In this document: one piece after another, positions 6,347 through 12,675 of the stretch
Layout of the letters: every line of letters begins with the position of its first letter
Position numbering within the stretch: the first letter of the stretch is position 1
DNA from: CAYSLC01 sp964431545
GTDB taxonomy: Bacteria > Desulfobacterota > Desulfobacteria > Desulfobacterales > JAABSP01
Assembly (NCBI GenBank): GCA_964431545.1
Contig: CAYSLC010000163.1
Span: 1-12,675, forward strand
Length of the DNA: 12,675 nucleotides
Reading direction: 5' to 3'
Position numbers and translations under genes: made by a program
Notes under the pieces: generated by a model
What the model was told of the DNA's origin: nothing
What the model saw: the letters and a program-made list of their open reading frames with translations, nothing else
Databases searched by the model: none

Positions 6347-6937
6347 ATGAGCGACCTGGAGAATCCATCCACCGAGACCGAACAACTCAGAATGACCGTC
6401 CACGCCTCGGCCTTCGCCGCCCTCATCGCCGCCGGGGCCTATATCTCGATCCCCATCGGACCGGTTCCCATCGTCCTCCAGAACCTGTTCGTCCTCCTGG
6501 CCGGACTGCTTCTGGGGAGCCGGTGGGGGCTGGCCTGCGTGGCCGTCTACCTCCTGGCCGGGGCCTGCGGACTGCCGGTCTTCGCCGGGGGCGCCGGCGG
6601 ACTCGGCCGGCTGGCGGGCCCCACCGGCGGCTACCTCGCCGGGTATCTCCCCGCCGTCTTCGCCACCGGGTGGATCTCCGAACGGTTCGGGGGCCGGGTT
6701 GTGGCGGACATGGCGGCGCTGCTTTTGGGGACCGCCCTGGTCTACCTCTTCGGCGTGACCTGGCTTTCGGTGGTCACAGGGATGCCCGCTGCCAAGGCCC
6801 TGGCCGCGGGCATGTACCCCTTCCTTCCCGGGGACGGGCTCAAGATCGTCGCCGCCGCCGCCGTGGCCAAGGCGATCCGGCCGGTGATGGAGGGGCGGAA
6901 CGCGGCCGCCCGGGCCCATGGCTGTTCTGGAGGTTGA
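6347..6937 (+). CDS. bioY: BioY, substrate-binding S component of ECF biotin transporter
   Basis: 196 aa, a typical BioY length. It is an integral inner-membrane protein of about six helices that binds biotin with high affinity. Family motifs are present: PIGPVPIVLQNLFVLLAG (36-53), AGGAGGLGRLAGPTGGYLAGY (80-100) and FLPGDGLKIVAAA (159-171). The ATG has AAGGAG 6 bases upstream and lies 11 bases after birA; its 3' end overlaps bioM by 20 bases. With BioM and BioN next to it, this is a dedicated three-part importer rather than a solitary BioY that borrows a shared ECF module. Confidence 0.95.
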   Translation: MSDLENPSTETEQLRMTVHASAFAALIAAGAYISIPIGPVPIVLQNLFVLLAGLLLGSRWGLACVAVYLLAGACGLPVFAGGAGGLGRLAGPTGGYLAGYLPAVFATGWISERFGGRVVADMAALLLGTALVYLFGVTWLSVVTGMPAAKALAAGMYPFLPGDGLKIVAAAAVAKAIRPVMEGRNAAARAHGCSGG

Positions 6938-7667
6938 GAACCTCTCCCACCGGTTTCCGGACGGCTCGTTGGGCCTTTCCGGGGTCCGGCTCACGGTCCG
7001 GAAGGGGGAGTTCCTGGTCCTGGCCGGCCCCAACGGCTCCGGCAAGACCACCCTGCTGCGCCATCTGAACGGCCTCCTGCGGCCCACCGAGGGCACGGTG
7101 CTTCTGGACGGCACCCCGGTGGGAAAAGATCCCGTCCGGGCCCGGCGAAAGGTGGGGATGGTCTTCCAGGACGCCGACAGCCAGATCGTGGGGGAGACGG
7201 TGCGGGATGACGTGGCCTTCGGACCGGAGAACCTCAAGCTGGGCCGGGAGGAGATCGATCGCCGGGTGGCGGCGGCCCTGGCCGACATGGGCCTGGCCGA
7301 CCTGGCCCGGCAGCGGCCCCACCGGCTTTCCGGCGGGGAGAAGCGGCGCCTGGCCATCGCCGGGGTTCTGGCCATGGGCGCGGAGGTGGTCGTCTTCGAC
7401 GAGCCCTTCTCCAACCTCGACTACCCCGGCGTCCGCCAGGTACTGGCGGCGATCCTCGATCTCCGCCGGGGGGGACGGACCCTGATTCTCACCACCCATG
7501 ACCTGGAGAAGGTGATCGCCCATGCGGACCGGCTGGCGCTCATGGACCGGGGGCGGATCGCCCTGGACGGGCCGCCGTCCTCGGTCCTGCCGGAAGCCGA
7601 GCGGTTCGGGGTCCGGCGGCCCTGCGCCCTCCGGCTGGGGCTGACGGTGGCGCCGTGGCTCGACTGA
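6918..7667 (+). CDS. bioM: BioM, ATP-binding (A) component of ECF biotin transporter
   Basis: 249 aa ABC ATPase. Walker A is GPNGSGKTT (37-45), the Q-loop VFQDADSQ (82-89) with the DxDxQ form common in ECF ATPases, the signature LSGGEKRR (137-144), Walker B VVVFDEP (157-163) with Glu162, and the switch histidine in TTHD (192-195). All catalytic motifs are intact. It powers biotin uptake at the cytoplasmic face together with BioN and BioY. The ATG lies inside the end of bioY and the gene overlaps bioN by 13 bases, pointing to coupled translation in fixed ratio. The alternative name is EcfA; the placement directly after bioY supports bioM. Confidence 0.95.
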   Translation: MAVLEVENLSHRFPDGSLGLSGVRLTVRKGEFLVLAGPNGSGKTTLLRHLNGLLRPTEGTVLLDGTPVGKDPVRARRKVGMVFQDADSQIVGETVRDDVAFGPENLKLGREEIDRRVAAALADMGLADLARQRPHRLSGGEKRRLAIAGVLAMGAEVVVFDEPFSNLDYPGVRQVLAAILDLRRGGRTLILTTHDLEKVIAHADRLALMDRGRIALDGPPSSVLPEAERFGVRRPCALRLGLTVAPWLD

Positions 7668-8407
7668 CCCCTTTCGGGTACCGCTTCGCGGAGACCGTTT
7701 TCCACCGGATGGACCCCCGGTTCAAGCTGGGGTGCCTGGCGGCCGTCACCGTCGCATCCCTGAACGCCGGGCTGGGCCCCGTCGGTCTGCTGATCCTGCT
7801 CGCCTTCTGGGGGACCGTCCGGTCGGGCCTCCCGGCCGGCCGGGCCATCCGCGAACTCCGCCCGTTTTTCCTCCTGCTCCTCTTCGTCTTCGCGGCCCGG
7901 AGCCTGGCCACCCCCGGCGACCCGGTGGTGTCCGGGTGGGGCGTGACGGTGACCCGTCAGGGGGTTTTGGACGGCGTGCTGGTCTCCGGGCGGCTGCTGG
8001 CCGTGGCGCTGGCCTCCCTCCTGCTGGTGGCCACCACCGGCCCCTGGGAGATCAAGGCGGCGGTGGAGCGCCTCCTGACCCCGGTGCCCCTGGTTCCGGC
8101 CCGGCGGGTGGCCACCATGTTCGCCCTGGTCCTCCGGTTTCTCCCGATCATCCTCCGGCAGGCCCGGGAGACGGCCGAGGCCCAGCGGGCCCGGGGGATG
8201 GAGCGCCGCAATCCCCTCTTTCGATTGATCCGCCTGATGGTTCCGCTGCTGCGGCGGATCCTGGTGGACGCCGACGAGCTGACCACGGCCATGACCGCCC
8301 GGTGCTACACCGAGGACCGGACCGGACCGGCGCTGTCGGCCCGCCGGAGCGACTGGGCCGCCCTGGCGGTCGCCGTGGGCGGATGCGCCGTCCTGATCTT
8401 CCTTTGA
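7655..8407 (+). CDS. bioN: BioN, transmembrane T component of ECF biotin transporter
   Basis: 250 aa, EcfT/CbiQ family. The N-terminus HRMDPRFKLGCL (17-28) is the usual entry into helix 1; about five membrane helices follow. The coupling-helix motifs that contact the ATPases are AQRARGM (176-182) and AMTARCY (212-218). The second normally reads ARG and here is ARC, a Gly to Cys change. The GTG start at 7655 overlaps bioM; the first ATG, at residue 19, would remove the conserved beginning, so GTG is chosen. The protein links ATP hydrolysis to BioY reorientation. It is the last gene of the operon and is followed by a GC-rich palindrome. Confidence 0.92.
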   Translation: MARLTPFGYRFAETVFHRMDPRFKLGCLAAVTVASLNAGLGPVGLLILLAFWGTVRSGLPAGRAIRELRPFFLLLLFVFAARSLATPGDPVVSGWGVTVTRQGVLDGVLVSGRLLAVALASLLLVATTGPWEIKAAVERLLTPVPLVPARRVATMFALVLRFLPIILRQARETAEAQRARGMERRNPLFRLIRLMVPLLRRILVDADELTTAMTARCYTEDRTGPALSARRSDWAALAVAVGGCAVLIFL

Positions 8408-8434
8408 ACCCGGAAACCGCCTCTCCTCCCGGTT

Positions 8435-8450
8435 CGTCCGGCGCCGGACG
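8435..8450 (+). terminator. GC palindrome after bioN, possible weak terminator
   Basis: CGTCCGGC (8435-8442) and GCCGGACG (8443-8450) form a perfect 16-bp palindrome 28 bases after the bioN stop. As RNA it makes a 6-bp GC stem with a 4-base loop. The following CATCTTCAATT is only mildly T-rich, so termination would be weak or need Rho. Confidence 0.4.
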
Positions 8451-8459
8451 CATCTTCAA

Positions 8460-8488
8460 TTGACACATCTCCTCCCGTATTGTAAACG
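8460..8488 (+). promoter_or_regulatory. Candidate promoter of trkA-trkH
   Basis: A perfect TTGACA (8460-8465) is followed after 17 bases by TAAACG (8483-8488), with TG just before it at 8481-8482. The -35 is strong and the -10 weak. It lies about 40 bases before the trkA start, right after the bioN palindrome, and is the only such element in the 120-base gap. Confidence 0.5.
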
Positions 8489-8527
8489 GGTGCCCAACAC
8501 ACAAACGTCGATCAAGGAGTCGGGGAC

Positions 8528-9892
8528 GTGAAGATCGTGATTGTCGGCGCCGGTGAGGTCGGGTTCCATATCGCCGGGCGTCTGGCCGGGGAAAACAAGG
8601 ACGTGGTGGTGGTCGACAAGGACCGGGACGCCCTGCGCAGGGTCAACGAAAACATCGACGTCCAGACCGTCGAGGGGTCGGGCGGCAGTCCCGTGGCCCT
8701 GAACGAGGCGGGGATCGAGCAGGCGGAGATCCTCCTGGCGGTGACCGACAGCGACGAGACCAATCTGGTGGCCTGCCTGGTGGCCGACGCCATCTCCCCC
8801 AACACCCGAAAGCTGGCCCGGATCCGGGACGCGGACTTCGACGCCTACCACGAGACCTTCCGGACCAACCCCCCCCACATCGACACCATCATCAACCCGG
8901 AGATCGAGGTGGTCAAGACCATCGACCGCCTCATGAGCGTGCCTGGAGCGGTGGACGTGGGGGAGTTCGCCGACGGCCGGGTCAAGCTCATCGGCGTGAT
9001 CCTCGACCGGACCGTCCCCCTCACCGGGATCCGGCTCATGGAGATCCCTTCGGTGATCGGCGGCCGGCGGCTGCTCATCGCCGCCGTGGTGCGAAACGAC
9101 AGGCTGATCATCCCCCGTGGCGATGACCGGCTGATGGCCGGGGATCTCGTCTACTTCCTCAGCGAGGAGGAGACCCTGGCCGAAACCCTCAAGATCTTCC
9201 ACATCCAGTCGGAACCCATCCGCCATGCCCTCATCGTCGGAGGGGGGCGGGTCGGCACCCGTCTGGCCACGGTGCTGGAAAAGCGGAACATCCACACCAA
9301 GATCGTGGAGAAGAGCCAGCGGCGCTGCACGGAGCTGGCCGACCACCTGGACAACGTGGTGGTCCTCTGCGGGGACGCCTCGGACCAGCGGCTTCTCACC
9401 GAGGAGAACATCCAGGGGATGGACGTGGTGGTGACCCTCACCGACGACGAGGAGACCAACATCCTCTCCTCCCTCCTGGCCAAGCGGATGGGGGCCCGGA
9501 AGGTGATCACCAAGATCAGCAAGTTCAGCTACTTTCCCCTGATGCTGGCCATCGGCATGGAGCAGGTGGTCAACACCCGGCTGTCGGCCATCAACACCAT
9601 CCTCCAGCACATCCGGCGGGGCAAGGTCCTGTCGGCCATCTCCCTGAAGGGGGAGCAGGCCGAGGTGATGGAGGCGGTGGCGCTGGAGCCCTCGGAGATC
9701 GTGGGAAAGCCCCTGAAGAAGATCGCTTTTCCCAAGGGGGCCCTGATGGCCGGGGTGCTGCGGAACAACCAGGTGATCATCCCAACCGGCGACACGGTGG
9801 TCCAGCCCGATGACCGGATCATCATCTTCTCCCAGAAGCAGGCGGTGCCCAAGGTGGAGAAGATCCTGTCGGTGAAGCTGGAGTACTTCTAG
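8528..9892 (+). CDS. trkA: TrkA, NAD-binding regulatory subunit of Trk potassium uptake
   Basis: 454 aa, full length for proteins with two tandem RCK units. The first Rossmann fold starts with GAGEVG (7-12) and has acidic Asp30 at the end of strand 2; the second has GGGRVG (238-243) with Glu261 at the matching place. Each is followed by a TrkA-C (RCK-C) domain, at about 145-225 and 370-452. The protein forms a ring on the cytoplasmic face of TrkH and gates it in response to bound nucleotide. The GTG start has AAGGAG 8 bases upstream. The stop codon abuts the ATG of trkH, so the two subunits are translated together. Confidence 0.95.
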   Translation: MKIVIVGAGEVGFHIAGRLAGENKDVVVVDKDRDALRRVNENIDVQTVEGSGGSPVALNEAGIEQAEILLAVTDSDETNLVACLVADAISPNTRKLARIRDADFDAYHETFRTNPPHIDTIINPEIEVVKTIDRLMSVPGAVDVGEFADGRVKLIGVILDRTVPLTGIRLMEIPSVIGGRRLLIAAVVRNDRLIIPRGDDRLMAGDLVYFLSEEETLAETLKIFHIQSEPIRHALIVGGGRVGTRLATVLEKRNIHTKIVEKSQRRCTELADHLDNVVVLCGDASDQRLLTEENIQGMDVVVTLTDDEETNILSSLLAKRMGARKVITKISKFSYFPLMLAIGMEQVVNTRLSAINTILQHIRRGKVLSAISLKGEQAEVMEAVALEPSEIVGKPLKKIAFPKGALMAGVLRNNQVIIPTGDTVVQPDDRIIIFSQKQAVPKVEKILSVKLEYF

Positions 9893-11344
9893 ATGCGCTG
9901 GCGGTATGTCCTCACCGTCGTGGGGATCCTGGCCGTTTTCCTGGGGCTGTTCATGCTCCTGCCGCTGCTGGTGGGGCTCATATACGCGGACGGGAGCGCC
10001 CCGGCCTTCCTGTGGGCGATCCTGGTGACCCTGGCATCGGGCGGGGCCCTCTATGGGATTTTCCGGTCCGAAAACGTGGAGGAGTATATCAGCCAGCGGG
10101 AGGGGATGGCCATCGTGGCCCTGGGGTGGACCGCCATCGGGCTTTTCGGCGGGCTCCCCTTCTACTTCGGGGAGGGCTTCGGCTCCTTTACCGACGCCCT
10201 TTTCGAGTCGGTTTCCGGCTTCACCACCACCGGGTCGTCCATCCTGACCAATATCGAGGGGATCTCCAAGGGGCTGCTCTTCTGGCGAAGCTTTATCCAG
10301 TGGCTCGGCGGCATGGGGATCATCGTCCTCTCCCTCGCCATCCTCCCCTTTCTGGGGGTCGGGGGCATGGAGCTTTACAAGGCCGAGGTGCCCAGCCCGG
10401 TCCCCGACAAGCTCAGGCCCCGGATCCGGGACACGGCCATGATCCTCTGGAAGGTCTATCTCGGCATCACCGTCCTGGAGGTGCTCTTCCTCATGTTCGG
10501 GGGGATGAGCCTCTACGATGCCGCGTGCCATGCCTTCACCACCATGCCCACGGGGGGATTCTCCACCAAGAACACCTCCATCGCCCACTTCGACAGCCTC
10601 TACTTCGATGTCGTCATCATCTTTTTCATGGTGCTGGCCGGGATCAACTTCTCCCTCCACTACCAGCTCCTGCGGGGACGGCCCCTGGTCTTCTGGAAGG
10701 ATTCGGAATGCCGGTTTTTCCTGGGGGCGGTCCTCCTGCTGACGTTCCTCGTCACCGTCAATGTCCACGGAGAGGTCTACGCCGGAATCGGGGAGTCGCT
10801 CCGGTACGGCGCCTTCCAGATCGTCTCCATCCTCACCACCACCGGATACGCCACGGCCAACTACGAGCAATGGCCGGCCATGTCCCAGATCATCCTGCTG
10901 CTGTGCATGTTTTTAGGGGCCTCGGCGGGCTCCACGGGCGGGGGGGTGAAGTGCCTCCGGGTGATGCTCGCCTTCAAGTTCTGCTACAAGGAACTCTTTT
11001 CCCTGATCCATCCCCACGCGGTGACCCACGTCAAGATCGGCGGAAAGTCGGTCTCCGAGGAGGTCATGCGGAGCATCATGGGGTTCCTCTCCCTCTACAT
11101 GCTCCTCTACGCCGTCTGCGCCGTGCTTCTGGCCGGGCTCGGCGTCGACTTCGTCACCGCCTTCGGGGCCGTGGCCGCCACCATCGGCAACATCGGCCCG
11201 GGCTTCGGCACGGTGGGGCCGGTGGAGAACTTCGCCGACATCCCGACCCTGGGCAAGTGGCTCCTCATGTGGTGCATGCTCCTCGGGCGGCTGGAGATCT
11301 TCACGGTGATCATCCTGCTGGTGCCGGAATTCTGGCGCCGGTAG
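9893..11344 (+). CDS. trkH: TrkH-family potassium channel subunit
   Basis: 483 aa, normal for TrkH/TrkG. It is an integral inner-membrane protein with four pore loops, each carrying a selectivity glycine: TTTGS (111-115), TMPTGGFST (217-225), TTTGYAT (315-321) and NIGPGFG (433-439). The loop ASAGSTGGGVKCLRV (343-357), which gates the pore in this family, is intact. It takes up potassium, controlled by the TrkA ring encoded just upstream; the start codon directly follows the trkA stop. TrkH and TrkG cannot be separated by sequence alone, but the adjacent trkA and all intact motifs make the role clear. Confidence 0.95.
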   Translation: MRWRYVLTVVGILAVFLGLFMLLPLLVGLIYADGSAPAFLWAILVTLASGGALYGIFRSENVEEYISQREGMAIVALGWTAIGLFGGLPFYFGEGFGSFTDALFESVSGFTTTGSSILTNIEGISKGLLFWRSFIQWLGGMGIIVLSLAILPFLGVGGMELYKAEVPSPVPDKLRPRIRDTAMILWKVYLGITVLEVLFLMFGGMSLYDAACHAFTTMPTGGFSTKNTSIAHFDSLYFDVVIIFFMVLAGINFSLHYQLLRGRPLVFWKDSECRFFLGAVLLLTFLVTVNVHGEVYAGIGESLRYGAFQIVSILTTTGYATANYEQWPAMSQIILLLCMFLGASAGSTGGGVKCLRVMLAFKFCYKELFSLIHPHAVTHVKIGGKSVSEEVMRSIMGFLSLYMLLYAVCAVLLAGLGVDFVTAFGAVAATIGNIGPGFGTVGPVENFADIPTLGKWLLMWCMLLGRLEIFTVIILLVPEFWRR

Positions 11345-11361
11345 CGGCTTAACGGCTGCGT

Positions 11362-11400
11362 TCCCCCGCAAAGGGTGTCTTTTTTTCTGTTCTTTTTTTC
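11362..11400 (+). terminator. Possible terminator after trkH
   Basis: A short stem, CCC (around 11365-11368) against GGG (11373-11375), is followed by two runs of seven or eight T (about 11380-11386 and 11393-11399). The T tracts are strong but the stem is short, so termination is likely but inefficient. The run ends just before the tRNA promoter. Confidence 0.4.
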
Positions 11401-11429
11401 TTGACACGCGGTCTGCGGGTTGTTACTAA
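11401..11429 (+). promoter_or_regulatory. Promoter of the tRNA-Lys / tRNA-Glu unit
   Basis: A perfect TTGACA (11401-11406), a 17-base spacer, then TACTAA (11424-11429) preceded by TG at 11421-11422 (extended -10). Transcription would start about 5 bases before the first tRNA. No GC-rich discriminator of the stringent type is obvious. Confidence 0.65.
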
Positions 11430-11440
11430 TGACGCTTTAT

Positions 11441-11513
11441 GGGCCGTTAACTCAGTCGGTAGAGTATCTGCCTTTTAAGCAGAGAGTCGCTGGTTCGAGC
11501 CCAGCACGGCCCA
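11441..11513 (+). tRNA. tRNA-Lys (anticodon TTT)
   Basis: 73 nt cloverleaf. The acceptor GGGCCGT pairs exactly with ACGGCCC. The anticodon stem TCTGC/GCAGA encloses CTTTTAA, giving anticodon TTT for lysine. The T stem GCTGG/CCAGC encloses TTCGAGC. The discriminator base is A. The CCA end is not encoded, since TGC follows. It shares a promoter and terminator with the tRNA-Glu gene ten bases later. Confidence 0.97.
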
Positions 11514-11523
11514 TGCGCATCGC

Positions 11524-11601
11524 GTCCCCATCGTCTAGCCAGGTCCAGGACACCGGCCTTTCACGCCGGCGACAGGGGTTCAAATCCCCTTGGGGACGCC
11601 A
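11524..11601 (+). tRNA. tRNA-Glu (anticodon TTC)
   Basis: The acceptor GTCCCCA pairs with TGGGGAC (11591-11597). The anticodon stem CCGGC/GCCGG encloses CTTTCAC, giving anticodon TTC for glutamate. The T stem AGGGG/CCCCT encloses TTCAAAT. The discriminator is G, and CCA is encoded (11599-11601), unlike the neighbouring tRNA-Lys. It is intact and has its own strong terminator 20 bases downstream. Confidence 0.96.
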
Positions 11602-11620
11602 AAAAACCAAGATGTTACAG

Positions 11621-11655
11621 AAGGCGGCTTCCGATTGAGCGGAAGCCGCCTTTTT
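11621..11655 (+). terminator. Strong intrinsic terminator of the tRNA unit
   Basis: AAGGCGGCTTCCG (11621-11633) pairs perfectly with CGGAAGCCGCCTT (11640-11652) around a 6-base loop, and five T residues (11651-11655) follow. This is a textbook Rho-independent terminator, and it separates the tRNAs from the AT-rich tail. Confidence 0.93.
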
Positions 11656-11693
11656 GTTTGGACACATTATAGCAAACATCTGATTGACAGATC

Positions 11694-11723
11694 GGATTTA
11701 TTTGATAGTGTTTCCATTATAAA
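11694..11723 (+). promoter_or_regulatory. Strong sigma-70-type promoter of the DUF2335 cassette
   Basis: A perfect TTGACA (11694-11699), an 18-base spacer, then TATAAA (11718-11723), a 5/6 match. It lies right after the tRNA terminator and about 65 bases before the first gene of the cassette, leaving a leader of roughly 58 bases. Confidence 0.65.
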
Positions 11724-11787
11724 AAGGCGAGACAAATGGAGGTTTAACGAGGCGGTCCTTTTTATTCATTGACGAGGGAGTTTTCCA

Positions 11788-12009
11788 ATGGCGAGACTCA
11801 AAAAGCTGATTTCGGGAGCAGGTTCGATTATGGACATATCTCCCAGAAGACGGAGTCGGCGTTTTGAAAGGAGGATCTTTTCGAAGCGCAACCGGTCGGA
11901 TTCCGAGGCGCTCAGAAAAGACTGGATTCGTGTTGGGGGTGATATTCGAGTGGCCATGAAAAAAGCTGACGGTCTGGCGGATGGCAAAAAGAAAGAACAA
12001 ACAAAATAA
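11788..12009 (+). CDS. Small basic protein of unknown function, first gene of the DUF2335 cassette
   Basis: 73 aa, not assigned to a named family. It is very basic (RRRSRRFERR at about 20-29 and a Lys-rich tail). Its most structured-looking part is RSDSEALRKDWIRVGGDIR (36-54), an amphipathic stretch that looks like a conserved core. No membrane helix or signal peptide is seen. The ATG at 11788 has GAGGGAG 7 bases upstream, and a strong promoter lies before it, which supports real expression. Its 3' end overlaps the DUF2335 gene by 29 bases, so the two products are probably made together. It could bind nucleic acid or the membrane partner; this is inference only. Confidence 0.72.
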   Translation: MARLKKLISGAGSIMDISPRRRSRRFERRIFSKRNRSDSEALRKDWIRVGGDIRVAMKKADGLADGKKKEQTK

Positions 12010-12514
12010 AGGCCAACCGACGGTGGGTTCGCCTTCACCATTGGAGGATCAGCCAACCCCTACCAAACCGGGGGAATCGATCGCCGCAAAATTTCAACAG
12101 TACAGTGGTCCACTTCCTCTCCCTGAACAGCTAAATGGATATGAAGAGATCCAGGAAGGTTTTGCCGAACGAATTCTCGCGATGGCTGAAAATGAACAGC
12201 GGCAACGCCATTCGATGGAAGAAAGGCTATTGTCCGCAGAGATAGAACATAACAGGTTTGTTACGGAACAGGACGCAAAAGATACCCAACGTGGCCAGTG
12301 GCTTGGTTTCACCATCGGGACCGTGGCTCTTTTCTGCGGAACCTATGCGGCAATAAGCGGGGCTGAGACTGCGGGCAGCCTGATCGGTTCCGGGGGAGTT
12401 ATCGGCTTGGTTACCGCCTTCATCATCGGGAGGGGAAGGGAGAAAAAGGAGTCCGCTGCGTCAAGAAAACAGCAAAACGCTTCCTCTGGGCCGTCTCTGG
12501 AGACTGAATCCTAA
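11981..12514 (+). CDS. DUF2335-type two-helix membrane protein
   Basis: 177 aa. The pattern matches the uncharacterised DUF2335 family. A basic, Pro-rich N-terminus (1-35) is followed by QYSGPLPLPEQLNGYEEI (40-57) with the YSGPLPxPExL signature. Then come a charged helix, ERILAMAENEQRQRHSMEERL (63-83), probably coiled coil, and two closely spaced hydrophobic segments at about 108-126 and 129-150. The tail is polar. Both ends are likely cytoplasmic, with a hairpin in the membrane. The ATG lies inside the preceding small gene with only a weak ribosome site, which fits translational coupling. Codon and base composition are clearly less GC-rich than in genes left of the tRNAs. No function is established for the family as far as I know. 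Confidence 0.83.
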   Translation: MAKRKNKQNKGQPTVGSPSPLEDQPTPTKPGESIAAKFQQYSGPLPLPEQLNGYEEIQEGFAERILAMAENEQRQRHSMEERLLSAEIEHNRFVTEQDAKDTQRGQWLGFTIGTVALFCGTYAAISGAETAGSLIGSGGVIGLVTAFIIGRGREKKESAASRKQQNASSGPSLETES

Positions 12515-12675
12515 ACGTCGCCAAGATGGAAAGGACCTTTTTTTCGATTCACCATGTTCAACGCCTAAGATTGTTAGACCGAAGTTCTTTCGTCAGATTT
12601 CTAAAAATCATCTATAAACTACTAATTTCATTAGATTTATGTCTATCATATTCTCAAACTATTTCCATATATGTA
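12515..12675. other. AT-rich non-coding tail
   Basis: These 161 bases hold no convincing gene, RNA or terminator. By my count 12601-12660 has 13 G or C in 60 bases, far below the rest of the window. It may be the promoter region of a gene beyond the right edge or intergenic DNA of an acquired segment. Confidence 0.5.

Noticed and set aside
8480..8488. TTGTAAACG, an 8/9 match to a BirA half-site before trkA
   Set aside because: No partner half-site occurs at the needed distance downstream, and trk genes have no known link to biotin. It is probably chance within the -10 region.
8456..10870. An 804-codon open frame on the minus strand opposite trkA and trkH
   Set aside because: It lies antisense to two well-supported genes with intact motifs, and its translation is low-complexity (rich in D, G, E, P, H), as expected from GC-rich codon bias.
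11375..11407. GTGTC and GACAC inverted repeat around the T tracts before the tRNAs
   Set aside because: Five base pairs with a long T-rich loop; it is explained by the T tracts and the TTGACA promoter element.
12525..12540. AAAGG-A-CCTTT followed by T as a terminator after the DUF2335 gene
   Set aside because: The one-base loop cannot form a hairpin and no other stem is evident there.
1..12675. CRISPR arrays, insertion sequences or integrase genes
   Set aside because: None seen: no regularly spaced repeats, no transposase or recombinase motifs in the translated genes.

Overview
The window reads as a chromosomal segment of a GC-rich Gram-negative bacterium, most likely deltaproteobacterial (Desulfobacterota-like). 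That placement is inferred from the high GC content, the gene families, and the birA-bioYMN and trkA-trkH arrangements. No marker in the window fixes the taxon. Positions 1 to about 11600 are dense, GC-rich core-type genes; the last kilobase is much more AT-rich and looks acquired.

Left half (1-5201), all on the minus strand. In transcription order it holds a small secreted four-cysteine protein, a three-helix membrane protein and a short J-domain-like protein whose HPD motif reads HSD. These three are tightly packed, with one ATGAGTGA overlap. Then follow fdhD (formate dehydrogenase sulfurtransferase), a glyoxalase II-family metallo-hydrolase, a rhomboid protease with an N-terminal zinc ribbon, and an MFS transporter cut by the left edge. 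fdhD has a candidate promoter of its own and a leader with two hairpins.

Centre (5202-8407). A divergent regulatory region carries a candidate BirA operator (two GTTAAC cores 23 bp apart) over a candidate promoter, plus repeated CAAACGG units. It precedes birA-bioY-bioM-bioN on the plus strand. BirA is both biotin-protein ligase and repressor; BioY, BioM and BioN are the substrate-binding, ATPase and transmembrane coupling parts of an ECF biotin importer. This is a self-regulated biotin-scavenging operon. No biotin synthesis gene lies in the window.

Right (8408-11655). trkA and trkH abut and encode the regulatory and channel subunits of a Trk potassium uptake system. Next comes a tandem tRNA-Lys(TTT) and tRNA-Glu(TTC) unit with a clear promoter and a strong intrinsic terminator.

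Tail (11656-12675). A strong promoter precedes a two-gene cassette: a 73-aa basic protein overlapping a DUF2335-type two-helix membrane protein. About 160 very AT-rich bases without a recognisable gene follow. The position beside tRNA genes and the composition change suggest the edge of an acquired segment, but no integrase or attachment repeat is visible.

The least described parts are the secreted/membrane/HSD-J trio (3705-5201) and the small-protein plus DUF2335 cassette (11694-12514).
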